64,000 nucleotides of DNA. It comes from Calycina herbarum. Its lineage: Eukaryota > Ascomycota > Leotiomycetes > Helotiales > Pezizellaceae. The DNA lies in the NCBI GenBank assembly GCA_001414485.1, contig LLEY01000160.1, positions 1 through 64,000 of the forward strand. The letters run 5' to 3'. The notes beneath the pieces are model-generated. The model ran no database searches and was not told the origin of the DNA. It saw only the letters and a program-made list of their open reading frames with translations. Shown here piece after piece: positions 1 through 11,707 of the stretch; the stretch's first letter is position 1, and each line of letters opens with the position of its first letter. Both the position numbers and the translations under genes were made by a program.

Positions 1-220
1 CGATAGCTCGCTCTTCTTCGGAGGTAAGTCTTTAAGCATTAGAAGGAGTATCGCGTCGCGAAGGGATTCCGTGTATTCGGTCGTAGAGGGTTGTATAAGG
101 CACGTCGTAGGCTTTAACACAAGCTCGCATACTCTTAAAATAACCTGAATTGAAGGCTTAGACAGCTAAAAGAATGCGACCCTCTTCATTAGAGGGTTGG
201 GCTTGATTGAGTGGTAGCAT
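1..220 (-). pseudogene. pogo/Fot-type transposase, N-terminal HTH region, stop-containing
   Basis: The start codon is at 220 on the minus strand. The reading begins MLPLNQAQPSNEEGRILLAV, then a stop where Gln is expected (TAA for CAA), then a helix-turn-helix segment ending in YTTLYDRIHGIPSRRDTPSN, and another TAA stop at a likely Gln codon. This matches the psq/CENP-B-type DNA-binding N-terminus of fungal pogo transposases. The DDE catalytic domain would lie left of the window. Both stops are of the RIP type (C to T on the coding strand). Partial and non-functional as read. Confidence 0.7.
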
Positions 221-258
221 TTTAATTTTAAGTTAAGTGTCGCGTTTTGGTGTTTTAG

Positions 259-300
259 TGATCGGCTCACCCGGGTGATCGGCTCACCCGGGAAATACGT
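259..300 (-). repeat. terminal inverted repeat of element L with two perfect 17-bp units
   Basis: Two identical copies of TGATCGGCTCACCCGGG lie head to tail at 259-275 and 276-292, followed by a short AT stretch and the ACGT terminus ending at 300. Tandem subterminal units of this kind are plausible transposase-binding sites (inference). This is the most GC-rich version of the terminus in the window and shows no RIP damage. Confidence 0.75.
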
Positions 301-302
301 TA

Positions 303-656
303 AACTTATTTACTAAATATAAATCTTTATATAAGGTCTCTCTTTCTACTAAACGTATATACTTTCTCTTAGCTCCTAGAAGGCTTATAATCGTTTGTTC
401 TTAGTAGGCTTAAGCTTAGTAGAGAATCTACTCTTAAATATATAAATAGAAGTACTACTACTAATAATATTAACTAAAGTTTTCTAGGTATTCTTATTCT
501 CGTTATATCTTTACTAATAGATAAAGTACTTAAACAAAGGAGAAGTGATATATCAGGATAGCCTTAAATTAGAGGCGGGATCGGAAAGGCTCATATGGGA
601 AGGCTAGGATAACAAAAGAGGCGGGGAAAGTTAAATACGGAAGAATGAAATCCCAA
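303..656. other. AT-rich spacer between transposon L and fzo1
   Basis: 303-530 is AT-rich with little CpA/TpG, so it looks RIP-mutated, but I recognise no coding frame or terminal repeat. From about 531 composition becomes more balanced and this part should hold the 3' UTR of fzo1, whose stop is at 657. No gene seen. Confidence 0.6.
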
Positions 657-3412
657 TCAAACATCAATAGTCCCTTGAGCTAGACCATCCAAATCAACGG
701 CCCCAACTGTATTCTGGATCTGCGCACACTCACTAACTAGGTTTCCGAAATACTTCTTCGCAACTTCGCTCTCTGTGCGGATTTTGCTGTTCTCGTCGCG
801 TTTGGAGCCTAATTGCTCCATAGAGCGTTGGAGACTAATTTGGAGATTATTGGCTGGGTATCGAAGGACTTTGCGGACTGAAGATGAGATACGATTAGAG
901 TTAGCGTGGACGTAGTCGATAGCTTGGAGTTGGGTAGTGATTTTGGCGGAAAGGCGTCGGGGGAGGGACTGGGGGATTCGGGAGAGGATATATGCTGTGG
1001 CTGCGATTGCTAGGGCGTGTTAGTACGAGTGAGTCACAACGGAGGGACGGTGGGACTTACTAGTGGCAAGGACCCCTGGGATGATGAGTCTGCGTAGATT
1101 GTTGTTGCCGACAATCTTCATAGCTCCTAGAGCACCATCAATCCACCTGAATCCACCAACCGCATGTCCTCCAACTACTGTCGCAATGGTCATAACCATG
1201 CCGGCGCCTGCTACTTTCTCCTGTTGTTGTAAGATGGTAGGCCAATCGAAGAAGTCCCACAACTCAGTCTCGACCTTAATCTGTCTAGCAAGAATATCTC
1301 GTTTCCGTCTAAACATGACATCGCTTCTAAAGCTCAAGTCAGTGTATTCACCACCAAGGTGAAGAAGCGCTAGTTGCTTGATTGAGTTTACGCCCTCAAC
1401 CGTTTTCTTTCGTGCAAACTCTTCACAGGTCGTGACTGATTCAGAGATTTGGGAGAGCATGGCCTCTTTCAAATTATCCGCATATTGAAAAGACATAAGC
1501 AGACCGGGATATGGTACATAAATGTCATCCATAGCAGCATTTGACATAGCAGAAGTGAGAGTAGACCGTGTGTGGTCGTAGACTCCCTTGCAGGTTGTCT
1601 CGATAGTTGCATCGATATTGTCACTAACATCTGCTTTTGCTTTCTGACGTGCTTCAATACTGGCTCTAGATCTGCAAGCTCCTTTGACACTCGATCAAGT
1701 TCCGATTGAATAACCTCTAGGTTTACTGAGGCCAGTGCGTATATGTCGCTGAGGACATTGAGAAGGTAGGTTTTTGCCGGTGCCAATTTGGAATGGGCTC
1801 TCTTCCCTATCACGAAACGTCGAAGTGATTGTTCAAGTTGTTCAAAATCTCGTATCTTTTCCTTGTCCTTCCCCTTAGGATCTGAAGGGTCGAAATCTGG
1901 CCCGTCTCCGCCACTGACACTAGCACTCCCACTACCGCCCCAAGCATCCCCGCGGGGTGGCGAAGGTCCCGAAGAGAGGATAGCATTACTCGATACAAAA
2001 TGTACGAGATTATTAGACTCTTTGAGGGTTCGGGGACTTAGGCCATAAAGTTGCTCGAATATCGTGGTTTGACAACGTTCCTTATCCCTAACTAGATCAT
2101 AGCCGTTGACCACCATGAAGATATGCGCCTTTTCTGCTGCTGCTGCCCATATGAATTCTTTTGCTGTCTGTGTAAAATGATTCGCGGCGGAAACAACAAA
2201 GACCACAACATCAATCTCCTCCTGTCTAGCAAAAACAGCTGTGGTCTGCGTGGTATCGGAATTCAGACCAGGCGCATCAATAATCGAGATATCAACGACT
2301 CCGTTATTTAGTAAAGATTGGTCGTTTGTGCGAACATCTATAATGTAGACTTTGCATTGGGTATAGGTCCGGTTGTCTGTGACCATCTTCTCTAGATCCA
2401 CTAGCCTGAAGATATCGTACGTACTCTCGTCGTATCGATTATATACGACTTCCTTATGAACAGCATGCACCTCCTCGATACCTCCGTTCTCACTTGCATC
2501 TAATACTTCGCAGAAGATGCTTGTGCATGGTTGTTGGTCTTCGGGTAGAATCTTTCGTCGCAAGAGTGCATTACAGAACGTTGATTTTCCCGTATTCAAG
2601 TCTCCAGTGACCAAGACCTTGCTTGAGGAGTCCTCTATTCTTTCTCGGAGCGAAAGTAGATGCTTAATGGTTGAACTGATCTTGCTGTCCAACAAAGACG
2701 CTATTGACCCCTTCTCCAACGAATGTACGAGTTCCGTTTGATGCAGAGCTCCCAATTTCAAGTCCAGTTTCAATATCGAGAATTCATGGGCAATTTGGGG
2801 TGTAATCAATCTAGGTTCTGCCAGCACCCTTGACTGTTCTGTTCTGTTCGATTCCCCTTCAGTGCTGCTTTCCCCAATAGATATCTGCGATTGTGGCATT
2901 TGTCCTGGCCGAGATGCCGAATCAATCATCGATGCCCCCGAGAATGTGGTTTGAGTATGTGCTAGCCTAGGTCGTGGATTAAGTCTCGTAGGCAAGTGCG
3001 TTGATGCCGCTTCAACACGTTGAACTGAAGGATATGTAGCCGGCAATGAAGCGTTCTTCTGTTGTAAGGATTTGAGAGTTTCGACGACGCGGTTGACAGA
3101 TCGCGCCAGAGATGCTCGGTGTTTATTGTACGATAACTGGTAGGTTGCACTAGCTTGTAACTTCCTCTCATTGTCCGCAGCTTCGTTGATTTCGTGCCTG
3201 GGCACAGGCACATGAGCCGGTGTTGGCATATCTCTAGTCAGATCATCAGTATCCAGGAGAGCTTGCAGTCGTGCAGCACCCTCAGAGATTGATCCTGATC
3301 CGACAGTAACGTAATGAGGTCGACCGGACTGCTGGCGAGGATGTGTACCGAATTCTTCATCATACTTTAAAGGCACCCCTTTTCCCTTCCCGGTATGATA
3401 TTCCTGACTCAT
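657..3412 (-). CDS. fzo1: mitofusin Fzo1, mitochondrial outer-membrane fusion GTPase, with apparent frameshift
   Basis: Dynamin-family GTPase that tethers and fuses mitochondrial outer membranes. Start at 3412. Exon 1 runs to 1061, a 51-bp intron occupies 1010-1060 (donor GTAAGT, branch TACTAAC, acceptor TAG) and exon 2 ends with TGA at 657. Visible motifs: P-loop GDLNTGKST at residues 270-278, a G2 Thr near 297, G3 DAPG at 379-382, G4 NGYD at 436-439, and a Gly/Ser/Asp-rich insert near 485-510. Further on come the hydrophobic pair containing MVMTIATVVGG and LRRLIIPGVLATT, and a heptad-rich C-terminus ending GTIDV. The frame breaks near 1654: upstream reads ELADLEPVL, downstream resumes EARQKAKADV one base out. 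The exons sum to 2705 nt, so one extra base gives 902 codons, normal for a fungal mitofusin. Sequencing error or recent frameshift are both possible. No RIP-type stops. Confidence 0.9.
1010..1060 (-). other. fzo1: fzo1 intron
   Basis: Sense strand begins GTAAGT, holds TACTAAC near its 3' end and ends CCCTAG. Removing 51 bp joins Leu-Ala-Thr to Thr-Ile-Ala-Ala in frame and rebuilds the second hydrophobic segment. Without splicing the frame stops just inside the intron at 1020. Confidence 0.88.
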
Positions 3413-3705
3413 TACAAATCTGTTGATAATATGATATGATATAACCTCTGGGAACGCCGACTTTTGAAGACACGGAAAGTTTTACGGATCGCAAGGGAGG
3501 CCGCGCTAGTGAAATCAGTTGGTGCTAGGCTGAATCAGTGCTGAAGCTGGTAAGTTGGGAAGTTGGGAAGTTGGTGGTAAGGCTAAATGGCCTAAAGCAT
3601 CAGATCACGGATCAGTCTTGGCACTCTAACCGACGTCCCCAGTCAGTGCACGTCCCTGGCAAAAGCCCGCCCTTATCTATTTCATCCCACCACCTAAAAA
3701 GTTAA
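3413..3705 (-). promoter_or_regulatory. fzo1 upstream region between its start codon and the transposon block
   Basis: This 290-bp stretch keeps normal GC and CpA/TpG content, so the RIP block stops short of the gene. It holds a triplicated GGGAAGTT-type 9-bp repeat around 3550-3575. No TATA box or known operator is recognisable. A promoter function is inferred only from position. AT-rich mutated sequence starts abruptly at about 3705. Confidence 0.45.
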
Positions 3706-4032
3706 ATAAAACAACAACCACATATTAGATTTATATGTAATTTAGATTATAAGTTAATAAAAGGTAGTTAATCAGATAATAAGTATAAAAAACTATCTAC
3801 GTGTATAAAGTAGTAGCCTAATCTACTGTTCTAATCTAGTTTTCTATACTAGAGAGCTAACTACTTAAGCTAGACGTAGAACCTTAAGAATAAGTATATA
3901 ACTTAGCCTTTTTAGCTCTTTCAGACTCTTTTAAGCTCCTTTCTTAACTTAGGATATATATGAAGCAGCCTCTTTAGATAGAGCTTATATACTCTTCTTC
4001 TATTTTAAAACTTTAGAAGTTATAATAGCTAG
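3706..4032 (-). pseudogene. distal C-terminal tail of element I transposase
   Basis: Minus-strand continuation of the charged tail after the E1 insertion point: ITSKVLK, a stop, then ALSKEAASYIS and a Lys-rich run. Heavily RIP-mutated. Everything left of about 3830 is AT-rich without a legible frame and should include the element's 3' end. Confidence 0.45.
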
Positions 4033-4479
4033 TATTACGAATCACGTTATACGTAGTAAGTAGTCTAGACAGCGCTCTGATAGAACAAGGCACGATATCT
4101 AGGAATTAGAAGGTAACATAGAAGAGAATTAGTAATATAAAGGTATTTAGGTATTCTAAGATCTTACTATTAGATAACTATTAGAAGTTATATAATAGAT
4201 CTTATTAGATTCTATAAGGAATCTATAGAGATCTAGGGATCTATATCTATAAAGGGATCCAGATAGTACGATAGGTTTTATATAAGACTAGCACGTCTAC
4301 TATTAGATAGAAGCTTCGTACTTAACTTTAGTTATTAATCTTATTATCTTATTTAATATCTTTAATATAAGTAACGAGTTCACTTCTAAATAAACAGCTT
4401 AGTATATCTATACTTCTTTCCTATATACTAACCTTTAAGACTTAGTTACCTTTGTTTAGTTAGTTTAAGTTTTATTATA
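4033..4479 (+). repeat. 5' LTR of E1
   Basis: 447 bp, starts TATTACGAATCACG (RIP form of TGTTACG) and ends TATTATA (RIP form of CGTTACA). The 3' half (about 4265-4479) is nearly the same as the 463-bp LTRs of A, B and C. The 5' half (U3) is clearly different, which makes E1 a sister subfamily. Confidence 0.75.
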
Positions 4480-5810
4480 TTTTAAGTACCTACTACGAAG
4501 TAAGATTACTAATATATTAGCTACCTCTTCTACTCTAAAAACAACTCTATCTAAGCCAGCTGTAACTATCGCAGCTACACCGGTTACTACTCTTTATAAG
4601 AAAGTGAAACTCCTAATCCTAAAGCTATTTAATAGCTTATCTAAGAAGTTAGCTAAGTTTCTTATAAAAGCTTCTATATACTTAAACTTTTATATAACCT
4701 AGTTTAAGAGTAAAACTAACCAGGTTATATAGTTATCTACCTGTCTTAAAAGAGTAGCTTATAACTAGTTAGAACTATATTTAGAGGATTTTTAAGAAAA
4801 TAAGATAATAGAGAGAAAAGTCTTACTTTAAATATCTAAAAAGATAAGAGACTTATTTAAGAATGTTTAAGAGTTTAAGATTAGAATTAATTAGACTTTT
4901 AAGAATATTAATATAAAGAAGAAAGTAGTTTAAGCTCTATACTTACTTAGATAGAAGAGCTTAGCTACTAAATACGCTTTATAATTCTAGTAATATTCTA
5001 TATAAATAGAATAGAATAACAAAGTACTACGCGAATAATTCTATTATAGTCTAAAAGATAGTATTAAGAACGAACTTATATAAGAGGATTTTCCTAATAC
5101 TTTAAATAAATTAACTAATAACGTAATTAAAATTAATAATTAAAATTATAAAAGAAGCCTAAAAAAGAAAGATAGTTATAAGTATTAATATAGAAAGAGT
5201 AGAAAGAAAGACTATAGAGATTCTATAGAAATTAATACTACTTAGAAATCTTAGGTCTTAAAGAAAGAGACTTAGAATAAAAACCTACTAAAGAGAGAGC
5301 TTTCCTAGAAAGAGCGAAATCGTCGACGCGAGTAGAACTTATATTATAACTATAGCCTCTCCAGTTATAGAGTAAATAAGTATAGTAAGAAGAAAGACTT
5401 TAAAGAGAAGAAATAAGCTAATACTACTATTTAGAAGAAAGTAGCTTTACTAGAAAGAATTAAACTTATAGACAAAGAACTTAAAGCTAGAGAATATAGT
5501 ACGTAGATTAAAATAGATATCTTAGATATAATAGTAGACGCTATATATCTATAGCTAAATAAAGGAATTAAGTTATAAGTTAGTAAAATATAAGATACTA
5601 ATAATAGTAGAAATCTACTTCTTAAAGAATATTATAATATATTATTAGAAATAGAATATAAATTACCTCTTTAAGTAAAATATAAATTACTACTATTAAT
5701 AAGTTTATTAAAGTTATTAGAATTAGAATCTAATTTATTAGAGATAAACCTAAGAATATATAAGCCTAAATAAGATAAGATATAAGTATTTATTAGAACC
5801 TTTAAGAAAG
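4480..5810 (+). pseudogene. gag of E1, RIP-degraded
   Basis: Reading on the plus strand with TAG/TAA taken as former Gln codons gives a retrotransposon gag. After about 4600 comes a helical capsid-like region, with fragments LKLFNSLSKKLAKFLIKASI and LYLEDF. Near 5330-5400 a zinc-knuckle relic follows (NLYYNYSLSSYRVNKYSKKK, with Tyr where Cys/His are expected from C-to-T or G-to-A change). The same region recurs in A. Interrupted at 5810 by copia element F and resumed at 11863. Confidence 0.7.
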
Positions 5811-5960
5811 TGTTAGTATGACTTAGTAGCTAATAGTATAATATAAAAAGAGTATATTATCGTTCGTATATATAGAGCAAAGTTAGCTGCTCTGTCTACT
5901 TAAATAGACCTTAAGCGAGAAGGTTACGTAGAGTGCTATTCACTTATTATTATACCGACA
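5811..5960 (-). repeat. 3' LTR of copia element F
   Basis: 150 bp, TGTTAGTATGAC to TACCGACA. Differs from the other LTR by C-to-T/G-to-A type changes only where I compared them. Confidence 0.85.
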
Positions 5961-5984
5961 CTGGCACTTCTTTAAAACGGTAGA

Positions 5985-8900
5985 AGTTACTGCCTAAAAA
6001 TTATCAAAATCTCTTATCTCGTCTAGCTAATCATAGCCCTCTATTCTATATCCTCGACTAATAAGAGCGTCTTATTCAGAGGTCTTATTATCTCTTATTC
6101 CGTTCCACCTATTCTATAAGCTTAATATCCAGCTTACTAGTATCGATTAGCTTTTGTAGAGCGTTATAGCAGTCCTTCTTCGTTATAGCGTCCGCGGGAT
6201 TACTCTTGCTATCGATCTACTTAATTTCGTCGATCTCTCTTAACTTATATACTTCTCGCAAGTATATAACGTTAATTATTAAGCGCTTCTCCTTAGTAGT
6301 GCCTAGTTTAGCTATACATTCGTAAATAGACTTCGAATCGGTATATATAATAAGCACGACCTTAAAGCCTAAGATGCTTTCTAGAGTTGATTTAACAGAA
6401 GCGGCAGCGTCGAATCCGAAGCTTATTATATATAATTCTAAGGCTAAAACACTGTAAGTAACTCTTTTATACTTAGTAGAAGACTAATGTAAAATATTAG
6501 TATTATCACCCTTATTTACAAGTACTATAACGTATCTAATTTATAACGATAAGTCCTTATTATTCGTAAAAGAGCCATCTGTAAAGGCGTATAATTTAAG
6601 CGAGTTTTAGTCTAATTTAACGTATTTGAGCCCTCTTATAGCATTGTCGATTTGCTATTGAATTCGCTTATTAAGAAGGCTAATATCGACTTCTTATAGA
6701 TCGGTTATCTAGGTAGTATATAATAAATCGAATATTGCTTCTAGCTAGAACACTATTGCTAAATATACTCTATAAGCATACTAAGTAATATATTAATCCT
6801 TAGTAGATACTATATAGGAAGTGCCTTTAGTATTAGATATCTCTGCTAATATCTTTTATACTAATTTCAAGTGCTTTATATAATCCTAGGTAAGTGTAAA
6901 TAAGCTATCTGTATGCTTACTAATTAGCCCTCTATTAAACTGGATTAGATAGGTAATAGTAAGTTCTTATCTATTCTTTAATATAAATCTAGCTTTCTTA
7001 ATAGTACTTTCTTCCTTAGCTGTAAAAGCATCGTTTGTAAGTATAAGAGTATCGTTAGTTTAAAGTCCTACTACTCTAAAAGGTCTATCTAATTATTTAG
7101 TATATAAAAGACAGGGGTCGAAAGTGGATTGTTCTATTATAAGCTTTGTAGTATAGTGTTTATAGTATATTATAAATCAGTGGTTTCTAGCTTCTAGAAT
7201 ACTATATAATAGCTTAATAACTTTAAAGAATATATCCTTCTACTGTAGATATCTCTTTAGTAGGTGTACGAAGAACTTTCGATTTAGTTTTATAAGTGAC
7301 TAGGTGTATACTTGTGTAATATCCTGAATATAAACTCGTAAATCCGGGTATACTACTATAAGTATAAGGATAATTCTCTGACTTACTCTTTAGATAGTAG
7401 GGGCCTGGGTAAGGACTAAGGACTTACTATTATTATTATATACTTAGATAACTAGTCTTAACTTTGTAAAAGTAAGTGCTGTGCTTTTAAATTTGATGTT
7501 ATCTATAAACCGTGATCTAAAGATTCTAGTGTTAGAAAGCAGGTTATCCTAGGTAACGATCTTAAAGACGCCTTAATTAGTTAATCTACTGATTTCCTTC
7601 TAGTGTGATTCTACGTATATTATACTATTAGTAGCTATAAATACTTTAATATTATATTCTTCCTTAATAGACGAAAGGAAAGTCTCGATATCTTCGATAG
7701 TAACGTAGTTCTTAGTATTATTAATAAAAGTATCTATCTCTTAGAATAAGATCTTAAAAGGCCTATTTAGTAGTCTTAGGTGCTTTCGTAGTCTTCCTCG
7801 TCTACGCTTCTAGACTAGTTTTATTATCGATTTTAGAGGATTAGTAAGGTTATCTTATCGTACCTGTGTCTGGTGAAGTTAGTATTAAGTTTGTAGGCGA
7901 GATTAAGGCTCCTCTTAAGGCTTAGTTCTATTGTCTATTCTATCTCTATAAGATTGTAGTATTGTCTTAAACGACGGTGTTGTTCTAGAAATCTCTCTAA
8001 CCGCCGGTGCTGTTCTAGAGTCTTTAAAGATTTCTTCGAAGTATAGCTTTACTACTATAGATCTAAATCTTATAGGACTACTTAGTAGTAATATAATATA
8101 GTCTTTATTTTCGATTTCTTATAGCGAGAAGGGACTGGTCTAGGATTTTTAATACTTATACTAGACGAGTATATTAGTATTTAGTAGTAAGTCCTTAATT
8201 CTACTAGGTGATAGACTATTCTAGGTGTTAAGAGCATCTGTAATTTAACGCTTTATAAGTAATTTACGTGCTTCTTTAGTAGTCTTTATATAGGTCTCGG
8301 ATCTCTAAGATATCGATTATAAGAGGGTATTACTTTTAGCTATTCTAGGATAAGCGCTATATATAAGTAAAGTAGGTACTAAACTATCAGGTCCTGCTAT
8401 GTCGTTAATAGCTTTAAAAGCTATTTAGAGAGCGGAGGCCTTTATAAGACTAGGTTATTATTCCTAGATAATTAAGTAAATATAGCGAATTAGTCTATAG
8501 TATCGTTCTACTATACTAATAGAGTTATATACTTCTACTAGTACGGTTTTAACCTTAATTCTTATCGAATTTACGTACCTCTTAAACTCCTTTATAACGA
8601 AGTTCTTTCTAGCGTCTGTGGTAACATAGTTAGAAGGTTTTAAGTAGGTGTTAATCTAATACTTTTAAAAGGTCTCCTAGGTACTCTTTATACTTATATC
8701 TAGTAGGAAGTCTCTGGATTGATATCGAGTTCCTTAATCTATAATATATAATACTAGCTTTTCTTCTAAAAAGAAGACATCTATGATTATATTATAATTA
8801 AACTTAATATTATTATAAAGTATAAATTTAAATCGACTGGGTAACTTTCCGTGCTTTTAGTAATACTTATAGTATTTAGTAAGGTGTTGTAGAATGCCTT

Positions 8901-10900
8901 ACTCGACGTCGTAACTAGTACGCTCGAGTACACGCTGTAAGCGTAGTATAGATAGGTGACCAAAGCGCTTATAGAGGCGTCTAATATCGACATCTGTAAG
9001 GTAATATAGGGATTCTTATACAAGGTTATATATAGCCTTATTCCAGAGTAGAAAGGGGTGTCTGAATCGTTATATAATTCTAAAACGTTCTACTTTCTAA
9101 CCCTTTCCGTCTTCTTAAACAAGGACGTTCTAGAGGTTATTAAGCGAGACATGTAAACGGTCTATATCGTTAATATATATAATAAATAGTGTGTCTAAAT
9201 ATATAACATGGAATTCCGTATAGCCGATCGGCATACTAATCGTAATCGATCCTAGAGAGGATACGTAGCTTTTACTAAATTATATACTAATCTAGCCTTT
9301 AGTACTTTTGTCGATAGAGATATTTTAGACGTGTTTAGCGTACGCTAAGTATTAATTATATCCTATACTCGACTTTCCTCCTACGCCGGTATCGATTATA
9401 ACTCTAAAGAAGTAGTCTCGTACGTACTTCTTAGTAGTAGACGTAAATACCTCTTCTATAAACTTATAAGATATAGCGTCTGGAATTAGTAGTAGAATAA
9501 ATCCGCTAAAAGCATAATCTTATACTAAGTTTATTAGACTAGCTATAAGAGTCTAGGTGCTTAAATTATCGATATATCTAACGGAAGTAATTAAGTAGTA
9601 GATAACCTCACTATTAGAATCACTTTTATAATCTATTATAATCGTCTAGAGTGTTTCGGATATATCTTCCTCTTCTGTACGTTCTATAGTAGTAATATAA
9701 GTACGATAGATCTTTTTAACAAATCTACTGTCTTTTCTATAGAAGCTGCCTCTATTACTCTTTTGTTATTTAGTAAAGTAACGATCCTACTCTTCTTAAG
9801 TATGATTCTAGGATCGGTAGCCTTCCTTTCTACATATATAACACTTATTATTCTTTCTAGATTTATACTAGTAGTGGTTATAAGAGTTACTATAAGAGTT
9901 ACTAGAATTGTTATACTTATAGAAGTAACGATCGGTTATTAAGGTTTCGGTATTTAAGACGTTGTAGCTTACTTTGTAATTACGAATAGAGCTTCTTAAA
10001 AGGGTAATAGTGCTTTGAAGTAACGAGTTTTATAGTAAGGTCGAGTATATACTTCGGTATTCTAGTGCTTCCTTATATATAATAAGTAGCTTATTAGCTA
10101 ATTATCTATTGCTTTATATATTCTTAGGAAGTTTATAGCGAAGTTCTTCTAATTTAGATAGCATCTTCTTAAAGCACTAGCTAGGTGTCTTTTCTAAATA
10201 TTCTAGCTTAGCTTTGGTTCGTAAGAATATAACACGATTCTACTTAGAGGATTAACCTCTAGAGTATAGCTTATTCTTAAAATATAACTAGATAGTAGTA
10301 GAAAGAGCGTCGTACGATTGATTAGTTCCTTTCTTAAAGACACTAGTATAAAAGTGGTTTAATACCTAACTCTTAAGCATAATCGGGAAGGCAAGGTTAT
10401 ATACTAAGGGTGATATACTATAACGATTATATATATCCTTAAATATTCTCGACTTAAGCTTAAAGTTGTCTCTCTTACTACTATACTTTTATTCATCTAA
10501 ATATAACTTTATAAGGTTGCTAAGTATAAAGGTAGGGTTGTCTATCTAGCTATTACTAGAATAGCTGCCTATAGCTGGTTAGCTTATAAGAGCGTTCTAG
10601 GTTATAAAAGCTGCCGGTGGAGTTATAAGAGCTACTGCTAGTAGAGTTATAGGGATAGGAATATTACTTATAAAAGTAGTTAAAGTAGTATTCGAAGTAG
10701 AAGGATTCGCAAAGGCGTTTGAAGTAGTAGGGTTCTAGTACCCTAGAAGAAGCTTAGGGAATCGGTTAGAGTGTTCTTTAATATACTTATATCTCGTAGC
10801 TATCTCTTGTAATTAAGTTTGTAATTTGTATACTTGATCTCTTGATTCCTAGATCAGCTATTTAGGCTTTATAAGTTCTTAAGACGTATTATAGAGTGCT
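5985..10900 (-). pseudogene. copia polyprotein (zinc knuckle, integrase, RT, RNase H) of F, degraded
   Basis: Minus-strand reading with RIP stops. Near 9840 a knuckle-like NNKCYICRKEGYRS. Near 8820-9000 an integrase zinc region with RRLYKRFGHLSILRLQRVLE and the His/Cys-type ILQHLTKYYKYY. Around 8400-8800 the integrase core, then RT through about 7800-6700. Near 6100-6400 the RNase H end: YTDSKSIYECIAKLGTTKEK followed by KQIDSKSNPADAITK, a hallmark of copia RNase H. The polyprotein ends close to the 3' LTR. Not functional. Confidence 0.75.
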
Positions 10901-11289
10901 TTTAATATAATCGCCTTATGTCTATCCGTCTCTACCTATACGCCTCTATTACGTAGTAGCTTATATATCTTAATAAGAGTGTTTCTTCCTATGTTTACGA
11001 ACTTGGCTTTAGGCTATTCGTCAAAGTCTATAAGATATATCTCCTATAGATAATCGTCGTCTATTCTATCAACATCGTATTCCTCTATCTTTGTATTTAT
11101 ATAAGCTGTAGCTTCCTTGTCTTTAACCTACTATGGTTATAGTAGTGCTATAGTATCGAAAGTGTTAAGGGCGTCGACAAAGTTATCGGTACTTGAAGTG
11201 GTAGATAATATCTTATCTTATACTAGGTAAATAGTACGTTGTAATCTTGTTTTATAATTTTGTTTTTGTATAAGTTACTCTTTTAATGC

Positions 11290-11667
11290 TTATGAGTTAT
11301 CAAAATCGGGTGAATTGTCTTTATATAATAGCCGTTCCAAAGGGTTTAAGAGCGGTCGTAAGGGCGTTTGTAAGTAGGGTGGTATTGCAAGTCGAAGAGG
11401 TTGCAAGGTTGTATTAGTTGTATTGCAAGTCGAAGAGGTTGCAAGGTTGTATTGGTTATATTGCAATTCGGAGAGGTTGTAAGGTTGTAAGGGTGTTGCA
11501 ATTCGGAGAGGTTGCAAGGTTGTTGTAACTGTACTACAAGTCCTAGAGTTTGCAGTAGTATTGTCGGGGGTGTAACCAGTAGAAGGAGTCTCTTCCGAGA
11601 AGAGGAGTCTACTTTGCACAACTACGTAACTGTACGTAAGCTTACGATTCCGAGAACCGCGATACAT
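11290..11667 (-). CDS. N-terminal gag ORF of copia element F (125 aa remnant)
   Basis: Longest open frame in F, immediately downstream of its 5' LTR. It starts MYRGSRNRKLTYSY and becomes a Thr/Leu/Asn/Gln-rich repetitive region with repeated LQPLRLAI-like modules from a DNA minisatellite. It stops at 11290, after which the frame continues leftwards only through stops. It is the N-terminus of the copia gag/polyprotein; the low-complexity repeat may be recent. Whether any protein is made is doubtful, since the element is RIP-mutated. Confidence 0.45.
   Translation of the reverse strand: MYRGSRNRKLTYSYVVVQSRLLFSEETPSTGYTPDNTTANSRTCSTVTTTLQPLRIATPLQPYNLSELQYNQYNLATSSTCNTTNTTLQPLRLAIPPYLQTPLRPLLNPLERLLYKDNSPDFDNS
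11385..11531. repeat. minisatellite inside the copia F gag leader
   Basis: About four copies of a 35-38-bp unit containing TTGCAAGTCGAAGAGG or TTGCAATTCGGAGAGG followed by TTGCAAGGTTGT, starting near 11385, 11423, 11461 and 11496. Because the units are not multiples of three, two overlapping minus-strand frames both stay open through them. Confidence 0.75.
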
Positions 11668-11707
11668 ATAGTCAGTTTTTCTGATCTACGCGCGCGACAC
11701 TGATCAG

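Larger units (their letters stand above)
1..300 (-). mobile_element. pogo/Fot-like DNA transposon L, 5' end, running off the left edge
   Basis: The right terminus lies at 300 and is followed by the TA target dinucleotide at 301-302. Read inward on the minus strand, the end begins ACGTAT and continues with two tandem 17-bp units (next entry), the same terminus design as the other pogo elements in this window. The transposase start lies just inside. The other terminus is outside the window, so total length is unknown. Orientation and class follow from the HTH region encoded at 1-220. Confidence 0.75.

Noticed and set aside
1810..1998. 62-codon minus-strand ORF in the fzo1 region and plus-strand ORFs at 1063, 1788, 2123, 2517
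   Set aside because: Shadows of fzo1 in other frames, without features of their own.
8787..9023. 78-codon minus-strand ORF
   Set aside because: Overlaps the copia integrase region but in a different frame from the integrase reading.
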